From an uncultured Collinsella sp. (GTDB taxonomy: Bacteria > Actinomycetota > Coriobacteriia > Coriobacteriales > Coriobacteriaceae), in NCBI GenBank assembly GCA_902470265.1, contig CABRFW010000058.1, positions 1 to 8,614 on the forward strand: a DNA stretch of 8,614 nt, given 5' to 3'. Under the pieces are notes generated by a model. The model was not told the origin of the DNA. It saw nothing but the letters and a program-made list of their open reading frames with translations, and did no database searches. Every line of letters begins with the position of its first letter. Positions within the stretch are counted from its first letter, which is position 1. The position numbers and the translations under genes were made by a program. Below are positions 1 to 6,663 of this stretch, piece after piece.

Positions 1-43
1 CCCAATGAGCGAGGCGATGCAGCAGGCAGATAGTTTTAGTTAA
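1..43 (+). CDS. possible 3' end of an upstream gene (partial)
   Basis: Frame 2 is open from the left edge to a TAA at 41-43 and would encode a tail ending in MSEAMQQADSFS. The other two plus-strand frames stop earlier, and no minus-strand start is visible. Support comes from position: the stop lies on the first bases of a terminator-like hairpin, a common way for a gene to end. Thirteen codons are too few to identify a product or to prove coding, so this is an inference from context only. Confidence 0.22.
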   Translation, partial: PMSEAMQQADSFS

Positions 44-70
44 AACGCTTCAGTTTATTGAAGCGTTTTA
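41..70 (+). terminator. intrinsic terminator-like hairpin upstream of adhE
   Basis: TAAAACGCTTCA (41-52) and TGAAGCGTTTTA (59-70) form a perfect 12-bp stem around a 6-nt loop. The stem is A-rich at its 5' base and T-rich at its 3' base, so the last arm ends in TTTT and the structure could terminate in either direction. It most likely ends the transcript of the gene to the left and insulates adhE. An operator function cannot be excluded because it lies about 45-75 bp upstream of the proposed adhE -10 element. Confidence 0.6.
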
Positions 71-113
71 GTGTGCCTTTTACAGGAATCTTACCGTTTG
101 CCGAATAATTTCT

Positions 114-122
114 TGCTATCAT
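114..122 (+). promoter_or_regulatory. candidate adhE promoter (extended -10)
   Basis: TGCTATCAT at 114-122 matches an extended -10 element: TG, one base, then TATCAT, which is 5 of 6 matches to TATAAT. No good -35 hexamer sits at 17 bp. TTACCG (91-96) is 20 bp away and TTTACA (79-84) is further still, so recognition would rest on the extended -10. A start near 129 would give a leader of about 33 nt before the adhE start codon. No convincing Rex-type palindrome was seen, although redox control of adhE through Rex is common in Gram-positive bacteria. Confidence 0.4.
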
Positions 123-139
123 GCAAGGCGTAGGGTAAA

Positions 140-157
140 TCTCCGATCGCAAGGAGA
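140..157 (+). promoter_or_regulatory. adhE ribosome binding site within a small hairpin
   Basis: AAGGAG at 151-156 stands 6 nt before the ATG at 163 and is a near-ideal Shine-Dalgarno site that fixes the adhE start. Just upstream, TCTCC (140-144) is an exact reverse complement of GGAGA (153-157), with an 8-nt loop. The leader can therefore fold so as to hide its own ribosome binding site. The stem is only 5 bp. The binding site is certain in practice; the regulatory role of the hairpin is speculative. Confidence 0.55.
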
Positions 158-162
158 CACAA

Positions 163-2811
163 ATGGTGAAAAAGTCACCGGAAAACACTACTCCCGCAAT
201 TGTGGACAACGTAGAGGCGCTTGAGGCTAAGCTCGCTCAGATGCGAGAGGCCCAGGCGCTTTTTGCTACGTACACGCAGGAGCAGGTCGACAAGATCTTC
301 TATGAGGCCGCCATGGCCGCCAACAAGGCTCGTATCCCGTTGGCGAAGATGGCCATCGAGGAGACCGGCCGCGGCGTTCTTGAGGACAAGGTCATCAAGA
401 ACCACTACGCCGCAGAGTACATCTACAACGCTTACAAGAATACCAAGACCTGTGGTGTCCTGGAGCGCGACGAGGCTTACGGCATCACCAAGATCGCCGA
501 GCCCATCGGCATCGTGGGCGCCGTCATCCCGACGACCAACCCCACCTCCACCGCGATCTTCAAGACGCTGATCTGCCTGAAGACCCGCAACGCCATCATC
601 ATCTCCCCGCACCCGGCTGCCGCCAAGTGCACCATCGCCGCCGCCAAGCTCGTGCTTGACGCCGCCGTCAAGGCCGGCGCCCCCGAGGGCATCATCGGCT
701 GGGTCGATGTCCCCTCCATCGAGCTGACTAACATGGTCATGCGCGACGTCGACATCATCCTCGCCACCGGTGGCCCGGGCATGGTCAAGGCCGCCTACTC
801 CTCGGGCAAGCCCGCCCTGGGCGTTGGCGCCGGTAACACCCCGGTCGTCATCGACGACACCGCCGACGTTCTGCTCGCAGTCAACTCCATCATCCACTCC
901 AAGACCTTCGACAACGGCATGATCTGCGCTTCCGAGCAGTCCGTGACCGTCATCGACACCATCTACGACCAGGTCAAGGCCGAGTTCCAGAAGCGCGGCT
1001 GCTACTTCGTCAAGCAGGGTGCCGAGATGGAGGCCCTGCGTGCCGCCATGTTCAAGAACGGCGCCCTCGATCACCGCATCCCCGGCATGGCCGCTGCCAA
1101 GATCGCCGAGCTCGCCGGCATCGAGGTTCCCGCCAAGACCAAGATCCTGATCGCCGAGGTCACCTCCACCGACCCCGCCAAGGAGGAGTTCTCCCACGAG
1201 AAGCTCTCCCCGGTCCTGGCCATGTACCACGCCAAGGACTTCCAGGAGGCCGTCGACAAGGCCGAGCACCTGGTGCTCGCCGGTGGCCCGGGCCACACCG
1301 CCTCTCTGTACGTGCACCCCGCCCAGGCCGAGAAGATCAGCCTGTTCGAGCACGTCATGAAGGCCTGCCGCATCGTCATCAACACCCCGTCCTCGCACGG
1401 TGGCATCGGTGACCTGTACAACTTTGGCATGAAGCCGTCTCTGACCCTGGGCTGCGGCTCCTGGGGCGGCAACTCCGTCTCCGAGAACGTTGGGGTGAAG
1501 CACTTGATCAACGTTAAGACTGTGGCCGAGCGCCGTGAGAACATGCTGTGGTTCCGCGCTCCCGAGAAGGTCTACTTCAAGAAGGGTTCCACGCCCGTCG
1601 CCCTCGACGAGCTGGGCAACGTCATGGGCAAGAAGCGCGCCTTCATCGTTACCGACCAGTTCCTCTTCAAGAATGGCAACACCCGCGCCATCGAGGCCAA
1701 GCTCGACGAGATGGGCATCGCCCACGACTGCTTCTACGACGTCGAGCCCGATCCGTCGCTGCAGTGCGCACGTCGCGGCGCCAAGCAGATGGCTCTCTTT
1801 GAGCCGGACGTCATCATCGCCGTCGGCGGTGGCTCCGCTATGGACGCCGGCAAGATCATGTGGATGATGTACGAGCACCCCGAGTGCAAGTTTGAGGACA
1901 TGGCCATGGACTTCATGGACATCCGCAAGCGTATCTTCACCTTCCCCGAGATGGGCAAGAAGGCCTACTTCGTCGCCGTCCCGACCTCCTCGGGTACCGG
2001 CTCCGAGTGCACGCCGTTCGCCATCATCACCGACAAGGAGACCGGCATCAAGTGGCCGCTCGCCGACTACGCGCTGCTCCCCAACATGGCTATCGTCGAC
2101 GCCGACAACTGCATGACCGCCCCGCGCGGCCTGACCGCTGCCTCCGGCATCGACGTCATGACCCACGCCATCGAGTCCTACGTCTCCATCATGGCTTCCG
2201 ACTACACCAAGGGCCTCTCCGAGCGCGCTGCCAAGCTCGTCTTTGAGAACCTGCCCTCCAGCTTCACGAACGGCGCCAAGGACCCGCACGCCCGCGAGGA
2301 GATGCACAACGCCTCCTGCATGGCCGGTATGGCCTTCGCCAACGCCTTCCTGGGCCTCAACCACTCCATGGCTCACAAGCTCGGCGCTTTCCATCACCTG
2401 CCCCACGGCATCGCTAACGCCGTCATCCTGACCCGCGTCATGCGCTACAACGCCGCCGAGGCTCCCGTCAAGATGGGTACCTTCTCCCAGTATCCTTACC
2501 CCAACGCGCTGCACAACTACGCCGAGATGGCCAAGTACTGCGGCATCGAGGGCAAGGACGACAAGGAGGTCTTCGAGAACTTCATCACGAAGCTCGAGGA
2601 GCTCAAGGACTTCATCGGTGTCAAGAAGACCATCGCCGACTACGGTGTTGACGAGCAGTACTTCCTCGACACCCTCGACGAGATGACCGAGCAGGCATTC
2701 AACGACCAGTGCACCGGCGCTAACCCGCGCTACCCGCTCATGAGCGAGATCAAGGAGCTCTACCTGGACGCCTACTACGGCCGCGAGCCCCAGGACTACG
2801 CCGTCTGCTAG
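163..2811 (+). CDS. adhE: bifunctional acetaldehyde-CoA/alcohol dehydrogenase AdhE
   Basis: This cytoplasmic fermentation enzyme reduces acetyl-CoA to acetaldehyde and then to ethanol, consuming two NADH. The 882 residues are close to the 891 of E. coli AdhE, so the gene is full length. Residues 1 to about 450 are the CoA-acylating aldehyde dehydrogenase half, with NAD-binding glycines in GVGAGN and the catalytic Cys255 in DNGMICASEQS. A linker near 450-470 leads to the iron-dependent alcohol dehydrogenase half, with GGGSAMDAGK at 555-564 and PTSSGTGSE. The metal ligands are Asp664, His668, His734 and His748, with the same spacing as Asp653, His657, His723 and His737 of E. coli. Members of this family assemble into spirosome filaments. 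The ATG at 163 follows AAGGAG by 6 nt. Codon choice is very strongly biased (GAG, AAG, ATC, CTC), which suggests high expression. It is likely transcribed alone, between terminators at 41-70 and 2801-2829. Confidence 0.98.
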   Translation: MVKKSPENTTPAIVDNVEALEAKLAQMREAQALFATYTQEQVDKIFYEAAMAANKARIPLAKMAIEETGRGVLEDKVIKNHYAAEYIYNAYKNTKTCGVLERDEAYGITKIAEPIGIVGAVIPTTNPTSTAIFKTLICLKTRNAIIISPHPAAAKCTIAAAKLVLDAAVKAGAPEGIIGWVDVPSIELTNMVMRDVDIILATGGPGMVKAAYSSGKPALGVGAGNTPVVIDDTADVLLAVNSIIHSKTFDNGMICASEQSVTVIDTIYDQVKAEFQKRGCYFVKQGAEMEALRAAMFKNGALDHRIPGMAAAKIAELAGIEVPAKTKILIAEVTSTDPAKEEFSHEKLSPVLAMYHAKDFQEAVDKAEHLVLAGGPGHTASLYVHPAQAEKISLFEHVMKACRIVINTPSSHGGIGDLYNFGMKPSLTLGCGSWGGNSVSENVGVKHLINVKTVAERRENMLWFRAPEKVYFKKGSTPVALDELGNVMGKKRAFIVTDQFLFKNGNTRAIEAKLDEMGIAHDCFYDVEPDPSLQCARRGAKQMALFEPDVIIAVGGGSAMDAGKIMWMMYEHPECKFEDMAMDFMDIRKRIFTFPEMGKKAYFVAVPTSSGTGSECTPFAIITDKETGIKWPLADYALLPNMAIVDADNCMTAPRGLTAASGIDVMTHAIESYVSIMASDYTKGLSERAAKLVFENLPSSFTNGAKDPHAREEMHNASCMAGMAFANAFLGLNHSMAHKLGAFHHLPHGIANAVILTRVMRYNAAEAPVKMGTFSQYPYPNALHNYAEMAKYCGIEGKDDKEVFENFITKLEELKDFIGVKKTIADYGVDEQYFLDTLDEMTEQAFNDQCTGANPRYPLMSEIKELYLDAYYGREPQDYAVC

Positions 2812-2829
2812 TTTTTAGCACGGTTTTTT
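2801..2829 (+). terminator. adhE terminator overlapping its last codons
   Basis: CCG (2801-2803) and TGCTA (2806-2810), separated by a 2-nt bulge, pair with TAGCACGG (2816-2823) around the loop GTTTT. Six T residues follow directly (2824-2829). This is the arrangement of a Rho-independent terminator. Its 5' arm lies in the final adhE codons and most of the stop codon. The bulge makes the stem moderate in strength, so some read-through into the next gene is possible. Confidence 0.6.
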
Positions 2830-2830
2830 G

Positions 2831-2867
2831 CGGCGGGGGTGCACGGGTGTTTCACACACCCCCGCCG
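2831..2867. other. GC-rich hairpin between adhE and the phosphotransferase gene
   Basis: CGGCGGGGGTG (2831-2841) is an exact reverse complement of CACCCCCGCCG (2857-2867), giving an 11-bp, almost pure G/C stem with a 15-nt loop. No T-tract follows it on either strand; the T run lies before it on the plus strand and belongs to the adhE terminator. It sits 33 nt before the next start codon, so it could be a second pause structure behind the terminator or a structured leader. A competing stem, GGGTGT (2845-2850) with ACACCC (2856-2861), shares bases with it. Confidence 0.5.
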
Positions 2868-2900
2868 TCGCTTCTATCGCATCGTTGAAAGGATGCAACC

Positions 2901-3665
2901 ATGCTGCTACCCGATTCCAAGACCGAGCTCGTCCGCCGTGGCAACAAGGTCGTTTACGACCTGGGCGACAAGATTGTCAAGGTCTTTAACGAGACCAAGC
3001 CTGTCTCCGACGTGTTCAACGAGGCTTTGAATCTTGCCCGCATCAATGAGTGCGGCATCCGCAGCCCCAAGGCTCTCGAGGTTTCCCAGCTCGAGAACGC
3101 CAACGGCTGGGCGCTCGTGACCGAGAAGGTTCCGGGCACCACCCTTGCCGAGAAGATGACTGCCGAGCCCCAGCGCTTTGGTGAGTACCTCGAGATGTTC
3201 GTCGACCTCCAGATCGAGATCCACGGCTACACCTCCCCGCTGCTCAACCGTCAGCGCGACAAGTACGCCCGCATGATCGACAGCCTTGATCAGCTCAATG
3301 CCACCACGCGCTACAACCTTCAGGAGCGTCTGGACGGCATGACCAAGGAGTTCAAGGTCTGCCACGGCGACTTCAACCCCTCCAACGTCATCGTCGGCGA
3401 CGACGGCCAGCTCTATGTGTGCGACTGGGCACACGCCACCCAGGGCTCCCCTGCTGCCGACGTTGCCACCACCTACCTGCTCTTTGCCCTCAACAGCAAG
3501 GACCAGGCCGAGGCCTACCTGGAGCTCTACTGCGACCGTGCCGACATGCCCATGCAGGTCGTGCGTCAGTGGACGAGCATCGTCGCCGCTTCCGAGCTCG
3601 CTCGTAAGCGCAACGTGAACGATGAGTTCCTGAAGAACTGGATCGACGTCGTCGATTATCAGTAA
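2901..3665 (+). CDS. aminoglycoside/choline kinase-fold phosphotransferase, substrate unknown
   Basis: This 254-residue soluble protein has the layout of the APH/choline kinase superfamily (phosphotransferase enzyme family). Lys27 in KIVKVF is the likely ATP-binding lysine and Glu41 its partner. TEKVPGTTL looks like the hinge. The catalytic loop HGDFNPSN gives His155, Asp157 and Asn162, and Asp175 in VCDWAH is the metal-binding aspartate. All key residues are present, so an active kinase is likely. It resembles the small paralogous kinase family often annotated TIGR02172 in gut anaerobes. A resistance role is not supported: there is no resistance context, and the superfamily also phosphorylates sugars, choline and other small molecules. 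GAAAGGA (2887-2893) lies 7 nt before the ATG at 2901. It follows adhE by 89 nt and may use its own weak promoter (TTCACA at 2851-2856, TATCGC at 2875-2880) or adhE read-through. Confidence 0.85.
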   Translation: MLLPDSKTELVRRGNKVVYDLGDKIVKVFNETKPVSDVFNEALNLARINECGIRSPKALEVSQLENANGWALVTEKVPGTTLAEKMTAEPQRFGEYLEMFVDLQIEIHGYTSPLLNRQRDKYARMIDSLDQLNATTRYNLQERLDGMTKEFKVCHGDFNPSNVIVGDDGQLYVCDWAHATQGSPAADVATTYLLFALNSKDQAEAYLELYCDRADMPMQVVRQWTSIVAASELARKRNVNDEFLKNWIDVVDYQ

Positions 3666-3700
3666 TATCTGAGCGATTTATTTCGCATCGGAGGCATAAT

Positions 3701-3742
3701 GGAAAACCCCGCAGCTCGCATGGGCTGTGGGGTTTTCCTTTT
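3701..3742 (+). terminator. intrinsic terminator after the phosphotransferase gene
   Basis: GGAAAACCCC (3701-3710) pairs exactly with GGGGTTTTCC (3729-3738). The stem continues inward through GCAGC (3711-3715) against GCTGT (3724-3728) with one G-T wobble, giving about 15 bp. TTTT follows at 3739-3742. It lies 35 nt after the upstream stop codon and is the clearest intrinsic terminator on the plus strand. Confidence 0.85.
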
Positions 3743-3760
3743 AGATATCGAGGATGCTAC

Positions 3761-3813
3761 AAGATAATAGGACGGCCCCGCATCTCCCCGATTGGAGAAA
3801 TGCGGGGCCGTCC
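3761..3813 (-). terminator. proS operon terminator
   Basis: GGACGGCCCCGCAT (3770-3783) and ATGCGGGGCCGTCC (3800-3813) form a perfect 14-bp stem. It is extended inward by CTCC (3784-3787) with GGAG (3794-3797) after a 2-nt bulge. Read on the minus strand, the stem is followed by TATTATCTT, a modest U-rich tract. It begins 30 nt after the proS stop codon, as expected for the end of the dxr-rseP-ispG-proS unit. It lies back to back with the plus-strand terminator at 3701-3742 and may also stop plus-strand read-through. Confidence 0.75.
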
Positions 3814-3843
3814 CACATATCGAACTACAAGCGAAATCGTCGA

Positions 3844-5565
3844 TTAACGGCGGGCTGCCTTAACAAGCTCGGCAACCTTGGCAACGACCTCGTCGATCGC
3901 CACGTCCTCGCGCTCGCCCGTAGCACGGTCCTTGAGCTCAACGGTGCCATTCTTAAGGCCGCGCTTGCCCAGAACCACCTGATACGGGAAGCCCATGAGG
4001 TCGTTATCGGCAAACTTAAAGCCCGGACGCTCATCGCGATCGTCGACGACGACCTCGATACCCTCGGCACACAGGCCATCAACAATCTGCTCGCAGACGG
4101 TAGTGCACTCTTCCTTCTTGGGATCAAGCGGAATCACCGCGACCTCGTACGGGGCAACGGAGACCGGCCAGACGATACCGTGCTCGTCGTTGTGCTGCTC
4201 CACGACGGCAGCAAGCGAGCGGGACACGCCCACGCCGTAGCAACCCATGATGAGCGGCTTCTCCTTGCCGTCCTCATCCATAAAGGTGGCACCCATGGCC
4301 TCGGAGTACTTGGTGCCCAGCTGGAAGACCTGAGAAACCTCGATGCCGCGGGCAGCGGAGAGCGGCTTGCCGCAGTGCGGGCAGGGGTCGCCGGCGACAA
4401 CGGTGACCAGATCGGCCCACTCATCGACGGTAAAGTCGCGCTCGGGGCAGGCACCGGTAAAGTGATAATCGACCTCGTTGGCACCGCAGGCCCACTGTTT
4501 GGACTCGCGCAGGCTCTCGTCGCAGACCAGACGAATGCCATCGGGCAGGTTAACCGGTCCGATAAAGCCCTTGTGCAGACCGTTCGCCTGAAGCTCCTCG
4601 TCGGTCATCATGCGATAGCCCTTGCCAAAGACGTGCTCGGCCTTGCAATCGTTGAGCTCGTGATCGCCCGGGACGATGGCCACGACGGGCTTGCCCTCGG
4701 CATCGATGAGCGCCAGGGACTTGCGCGTGCCGTTCTCGGGGAACCCAAAGAACTTAGCAACGGCCTCAATGGTGCCCATGCCCGGAGTCTCGACCTTGGT
4801 AAGCGTACCGTCACCGGGACCCTCAGTCACGACGACCTTGGTGCTTGCAGCCTCATCATCGGCGGCAAAACCGCAGTCATCGCAATAGACAAGAGAAGCC
4901 TCGCCGGCGTCGGCCAAAGCCATGTACTCGACGGAGGTATCGCCACCGATCTCGCCGGAGTCGGCAACGACGGGCAAGGCCTTGATGTAGCAGCGCTCGC
5001 AAATGTTAGCGTAGGCCTGCTTCATCTTGTCATACTCCTCCTGCAAGCTCTCCTGCGTGGCGGAGAAGCTGTAGGCATCCTTCATGATGAACTCGCGACC
5101 GCGCATCAGGCCAAAACGGGGACGGAACTCGTCGCGGAACTTATCCTGGATGTGATAGAGGTTCACTGGCAGCTGCTTATAGGAGCGCAGCTCGTTGCGC
5201 ACCAGGGCCGTGACGGTCTCCTCGTGCGTGGGGCCCAGCACGAACTCGCGACCATGACGGTCGTCAAAGCGCACAAGCTCCTTGCCATAGGCATCGATAC
5301 GGCCGGACTCACGCCACAACTCGGCATCGACCATGATAGGCATCATAAGCTCCTGGGCGCCGGCGGCGTCCATCTCGTCGCGCACGATGTTCTCAATCTT
5401 GCGAATCGAGCGCCATGCGAGCGGCAGGTAGGAATACAGACCGGCGGCCTCCTTGCGGATCATGCCGGCACGGAGCAGCAGGCGGTGGCTGGCGAGCTCA
5501 GCGTCCGCCGGATCCTCTTTAAGCGTCGGCGCATAGAGCTTAGACATATACATTGCTCGGGTCAT
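3844..5565 (-). CDS. proS: prolyl-tRNA synthetase, bacterial type with editing domain
   Basis: This cytoplasmic enzyme charges tRNA-Pro with proline and is essential for translation. The 573 residues are the normal length of bacterial-type ProRS. The class II core shows motif 1 near 63-77, the TxE loop GPTHEE (111-116), motif 2 around Arg144/Glu146 and 150-161, and motif 3 GCYGVGVSRS (441-450) with Arg449. The insertion editing domain (about 224-407), which clears mischarged Ala-tRNA-Pro, separates motifs 2 and 3. His368 in DYHFTG likely corresponds to the editing His369 of E. coli. Two cysteine pairs, CDDC (228-231) and CPHC (395-398), at the edges of this insert could bind zinc. The anticodon-binding domain fills about 473-565. 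The ATG directly follows the ispG stop codon, with GAGGAG inside the ispG end 6 nt upstream. That spacing supports this start over the internal ATGs at residues 5 and 7 and suggests translational coupling. Confidence 0.97.
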   Translation of the reverse strand: MTRAMYMSKLYAPTLKEDPADAELASHRLLLRAGMIRKEAAGLYSYLPLAWRSIRKIENIVRDEMDAAGAQELMMPIMVDAELWRESGRIDAYGKELVRFDDRHGREFVLGPTHEETVTALVRNELRSYKQLPVNLYHIQDKFRDEFRPRFGLMRGREFIMKDAYSFSATQESLQEEYDKMKQAYANICERCYIKALPVVADSGEIGGDTSVEYMALADAGEASLVYCDDCGFAADDEAASTKVVVTEGPGDGTLTKVETPGMGTIEAVAKFFGFPENGTRKSLALIDAEGKPVVAIVPGDHELNDCKAEHVFGKGYRMMTDEELQANGLHKGFIGPVNLPDGIRLVCDESLRESKQWACGANEVDYHFTGACPERDFTVDEWADLVTVVAGDPCPHCGKPLSAARGIEVSQVFQLGTKYSEAMGATFMDEDGKEKPLIMGCYGVGVSRSLAAVVEQHNDEHGIVWPVSVAPYEVAVIPLDPKKEECTTVCEQIVDGLCAEGIEVVVDDRDERPGFKFADNDLMGFPYQVVLGKRGLKNGTVELKDRATGEREDVAIDEVVAKVAELVKAARR

Positions 5566-6648
5566 TTATTTCTCCTCAATAAGCTTGTCGACCTCTGCCA
5601 TAAGCGCGTCGACAATTTGGTCCTCAGCTACTTTACCAATGATCTGGCCATGCGAAAAGAGCAAGGCCTGACCACGTCCGCAAGCAACGCCCAGGTCGGC
5701 ATCAGAAGCCTCGCCGGGGCCATTAACGGCACATCCCATGACGGCAATCGAAAGCGGCGCGGAATAGTTCTTAAGCCGCTCGGTGACCTCCTCGGCGATG
5801 GGAATGAGGTTAACCTGGCAGCGGGCGCACGTGGGGCACGAGACAATCTCGGGACCACGGCGACGCAGGCCCAGCGACTGTAGAATTCCCCAGGCGACCG
5901 GCGGCTCCTCAACCGGATCGGCCGTGAGCGACACACGCATGGTGTCGCCGATGCCTTCGGAAAGCAAGATACCCAAGCCTACAGAGCTCTTGATGGTGCC
6001 CTGAAGCTTGGTCCCCGCCTCCGTCACGCCCAGGTGAAGCGGAACGTGGGGAATCTCACGTGACAGGGCTCGATAGGTATCGAGCGTCGTTTGCACGCTA
6101 TGGGCCTTGGCCGAAAGCACAATGTTCGTAAAGCCGCGATCCTCAAAGTGCTTGACGAAGCGCTCGCTCGACATCACGAGCTTTTCGGGCTGCGTGAGGT
6201 CGTCGCGCTCGGCAATATCTTGCTCAAGCGAGCCCGCGTTCACGCCAATGCGAATCGCACAGCCCGCGGCACCCGCAGCATCGATCACCGCGTCAACCTT
6301 GGCCCAATCGCCGATATTGCCGGGATTGATGCGCAGCTTGGCGGCACCGGCCTCAACGGCACCAATGGCGAGCTTATGGTTAAAGTGGATATCGGCGACA
6401 ATCGGCACCGGAGACTCGGCACAGATGGTGCGGAAGCCCTCAAGCGCGGCCTCGGAGGGCACGCTCACGCGCACGATATCGCAGCCAGCCTGCGCCAACG
6501 CGCACACTTGCGCAAGCGTTGCCTGGGCATCAGCGGTATCGGTGCAGGTCATAGATTGGACCACCACCGGCGCGCCGCCACCGATCTGCACGCCGCCCAC
6601 ATGCACGGGGCGCGTCAGCTCGCGAGGCAAAGGATGGGATAAAGACAA
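5566..6648 (-). CDS. ispG: 4-hydroxy-3-methylbut-2-enyl diphosphate synthase IspG (GcpE)
   Basis: IspG is the iron-sulfur enzyme that reductively opens MEcPP to HMBPP, the penultimate step of the MEP isoprenoid pathway. Counting from the proposed start it has 360 residues. The N-terminal TIM barrel begins TRPVHVGGVQIGGG and contains VVQSMT. The C-terminal domain has the [4Fe-4S] ligands Cys271 and Cys274 in SCPTC, Cys306 in MGCAVNGPGE and Glu313, each one residue from Cys270, Cys273, Cys305 and Glu312 of E. coli. Cys277 is an extra thiol next to the cluster motif. The frame is open further upstream to an ATG at 6735, but that would overlap 74 bases of rseP and add a foreign, Cys-rich tail. 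I therefore chose the TTG at 6648-6646, which has AGGGGAG 8 nt before it and lies 13 nt after the rseP stop. A GTG at 6657 is the next option but overlaps that site. It neighbours dxr, an earlier step of the same pathway. Confidence 0.95.
   Translation of the reverse strand: MSLSHPLPRELTRPVHVGGVQIGGGAPVVVQSMTCTDTADAQATLAQVCALAQAGCDIVRVSVPSEAALEGFRTICAESPVPIVADIHFNHKLAIGAVEAGAAKLRINPGNIGDWAKVDAVIDAAGAAGCAIRIGVNAGSLEQDIAERDDLTQPEKLVMSSERFVKHFEDRGFTNIVLSAKAHSVQTTLDTYRALSREIPHVPLHLGVTEAGTKLQGTIKSSVGLGILLSEGIGDTMRVSLTADPVEEPPVAWGILQSLGLRRRGPEIVSCPTCARCQVNLIPIAEEVTERLKNYSAPLSIAVMGCAVNGPGEASDADLGVACGRGQALLFSHGQIIGKVAEDQIVDALMAEVDKLIEEK
5572..5577 (-). promoter_or_regulatory. proS ribosome binding site inside the end of ispG
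   Basis: On the minus strand GAGGAG lies in the last ispG codons (IEEK), 6 nt before the proS ATG at 5565-5563. The ispG TAA (5568-5566) abuts that ATG with no gap. This fixes the proS start and is typical of translational coupling. Confidence 0.8.
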
Positions 6649-6656
6649 TCCAAACA

Positions 6657-6663
6657 CTCCCCT
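6657..6663 (-). promoter_or_regulatory. ispG ribosome binding site that decides a TTG start
   Basis: AGGGGAG on the minus strand overlaps the rseP stop codon (TAG at 6664-6662) and ends 8 nt before TTG at 6648-6646. It is too close to the in-frame GTG (6657-6655), which it overlaps, to serve that codon. This favours TTG initiation for ispG. Confidence 0.6.

Noticed and set aside
71..115. Rex or CRP-type operator upstream of adhE
   Set aside because: TGTG and TACA elements occur near 72-84, but they do not form the TTGTGA-TCACAA palindrome expected for Rex, and no other good palindrome lies between 71 and 139.
175..2514. 779-codon open frame antisense to adhE
   Set aside because: It arises from the strong G/C third-position bias of adhE. 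Its product is Gly/Val/Asp/His-rich low-complexity sequence with no motif, and the sense frame is clearly AdhE.
2901..3665. Antibiotic-resistance gene
   Set aside because: The catalytic motif is shared by many harmless small-molecule kinases, and there is no mobile element or resistance context.
3754..5883. 709-codon plus-strand frame over proS and ispG
   Set aside because: It is antisense to two well-identified genes, crosses the proS terminator hairpin and resembles no protein family.
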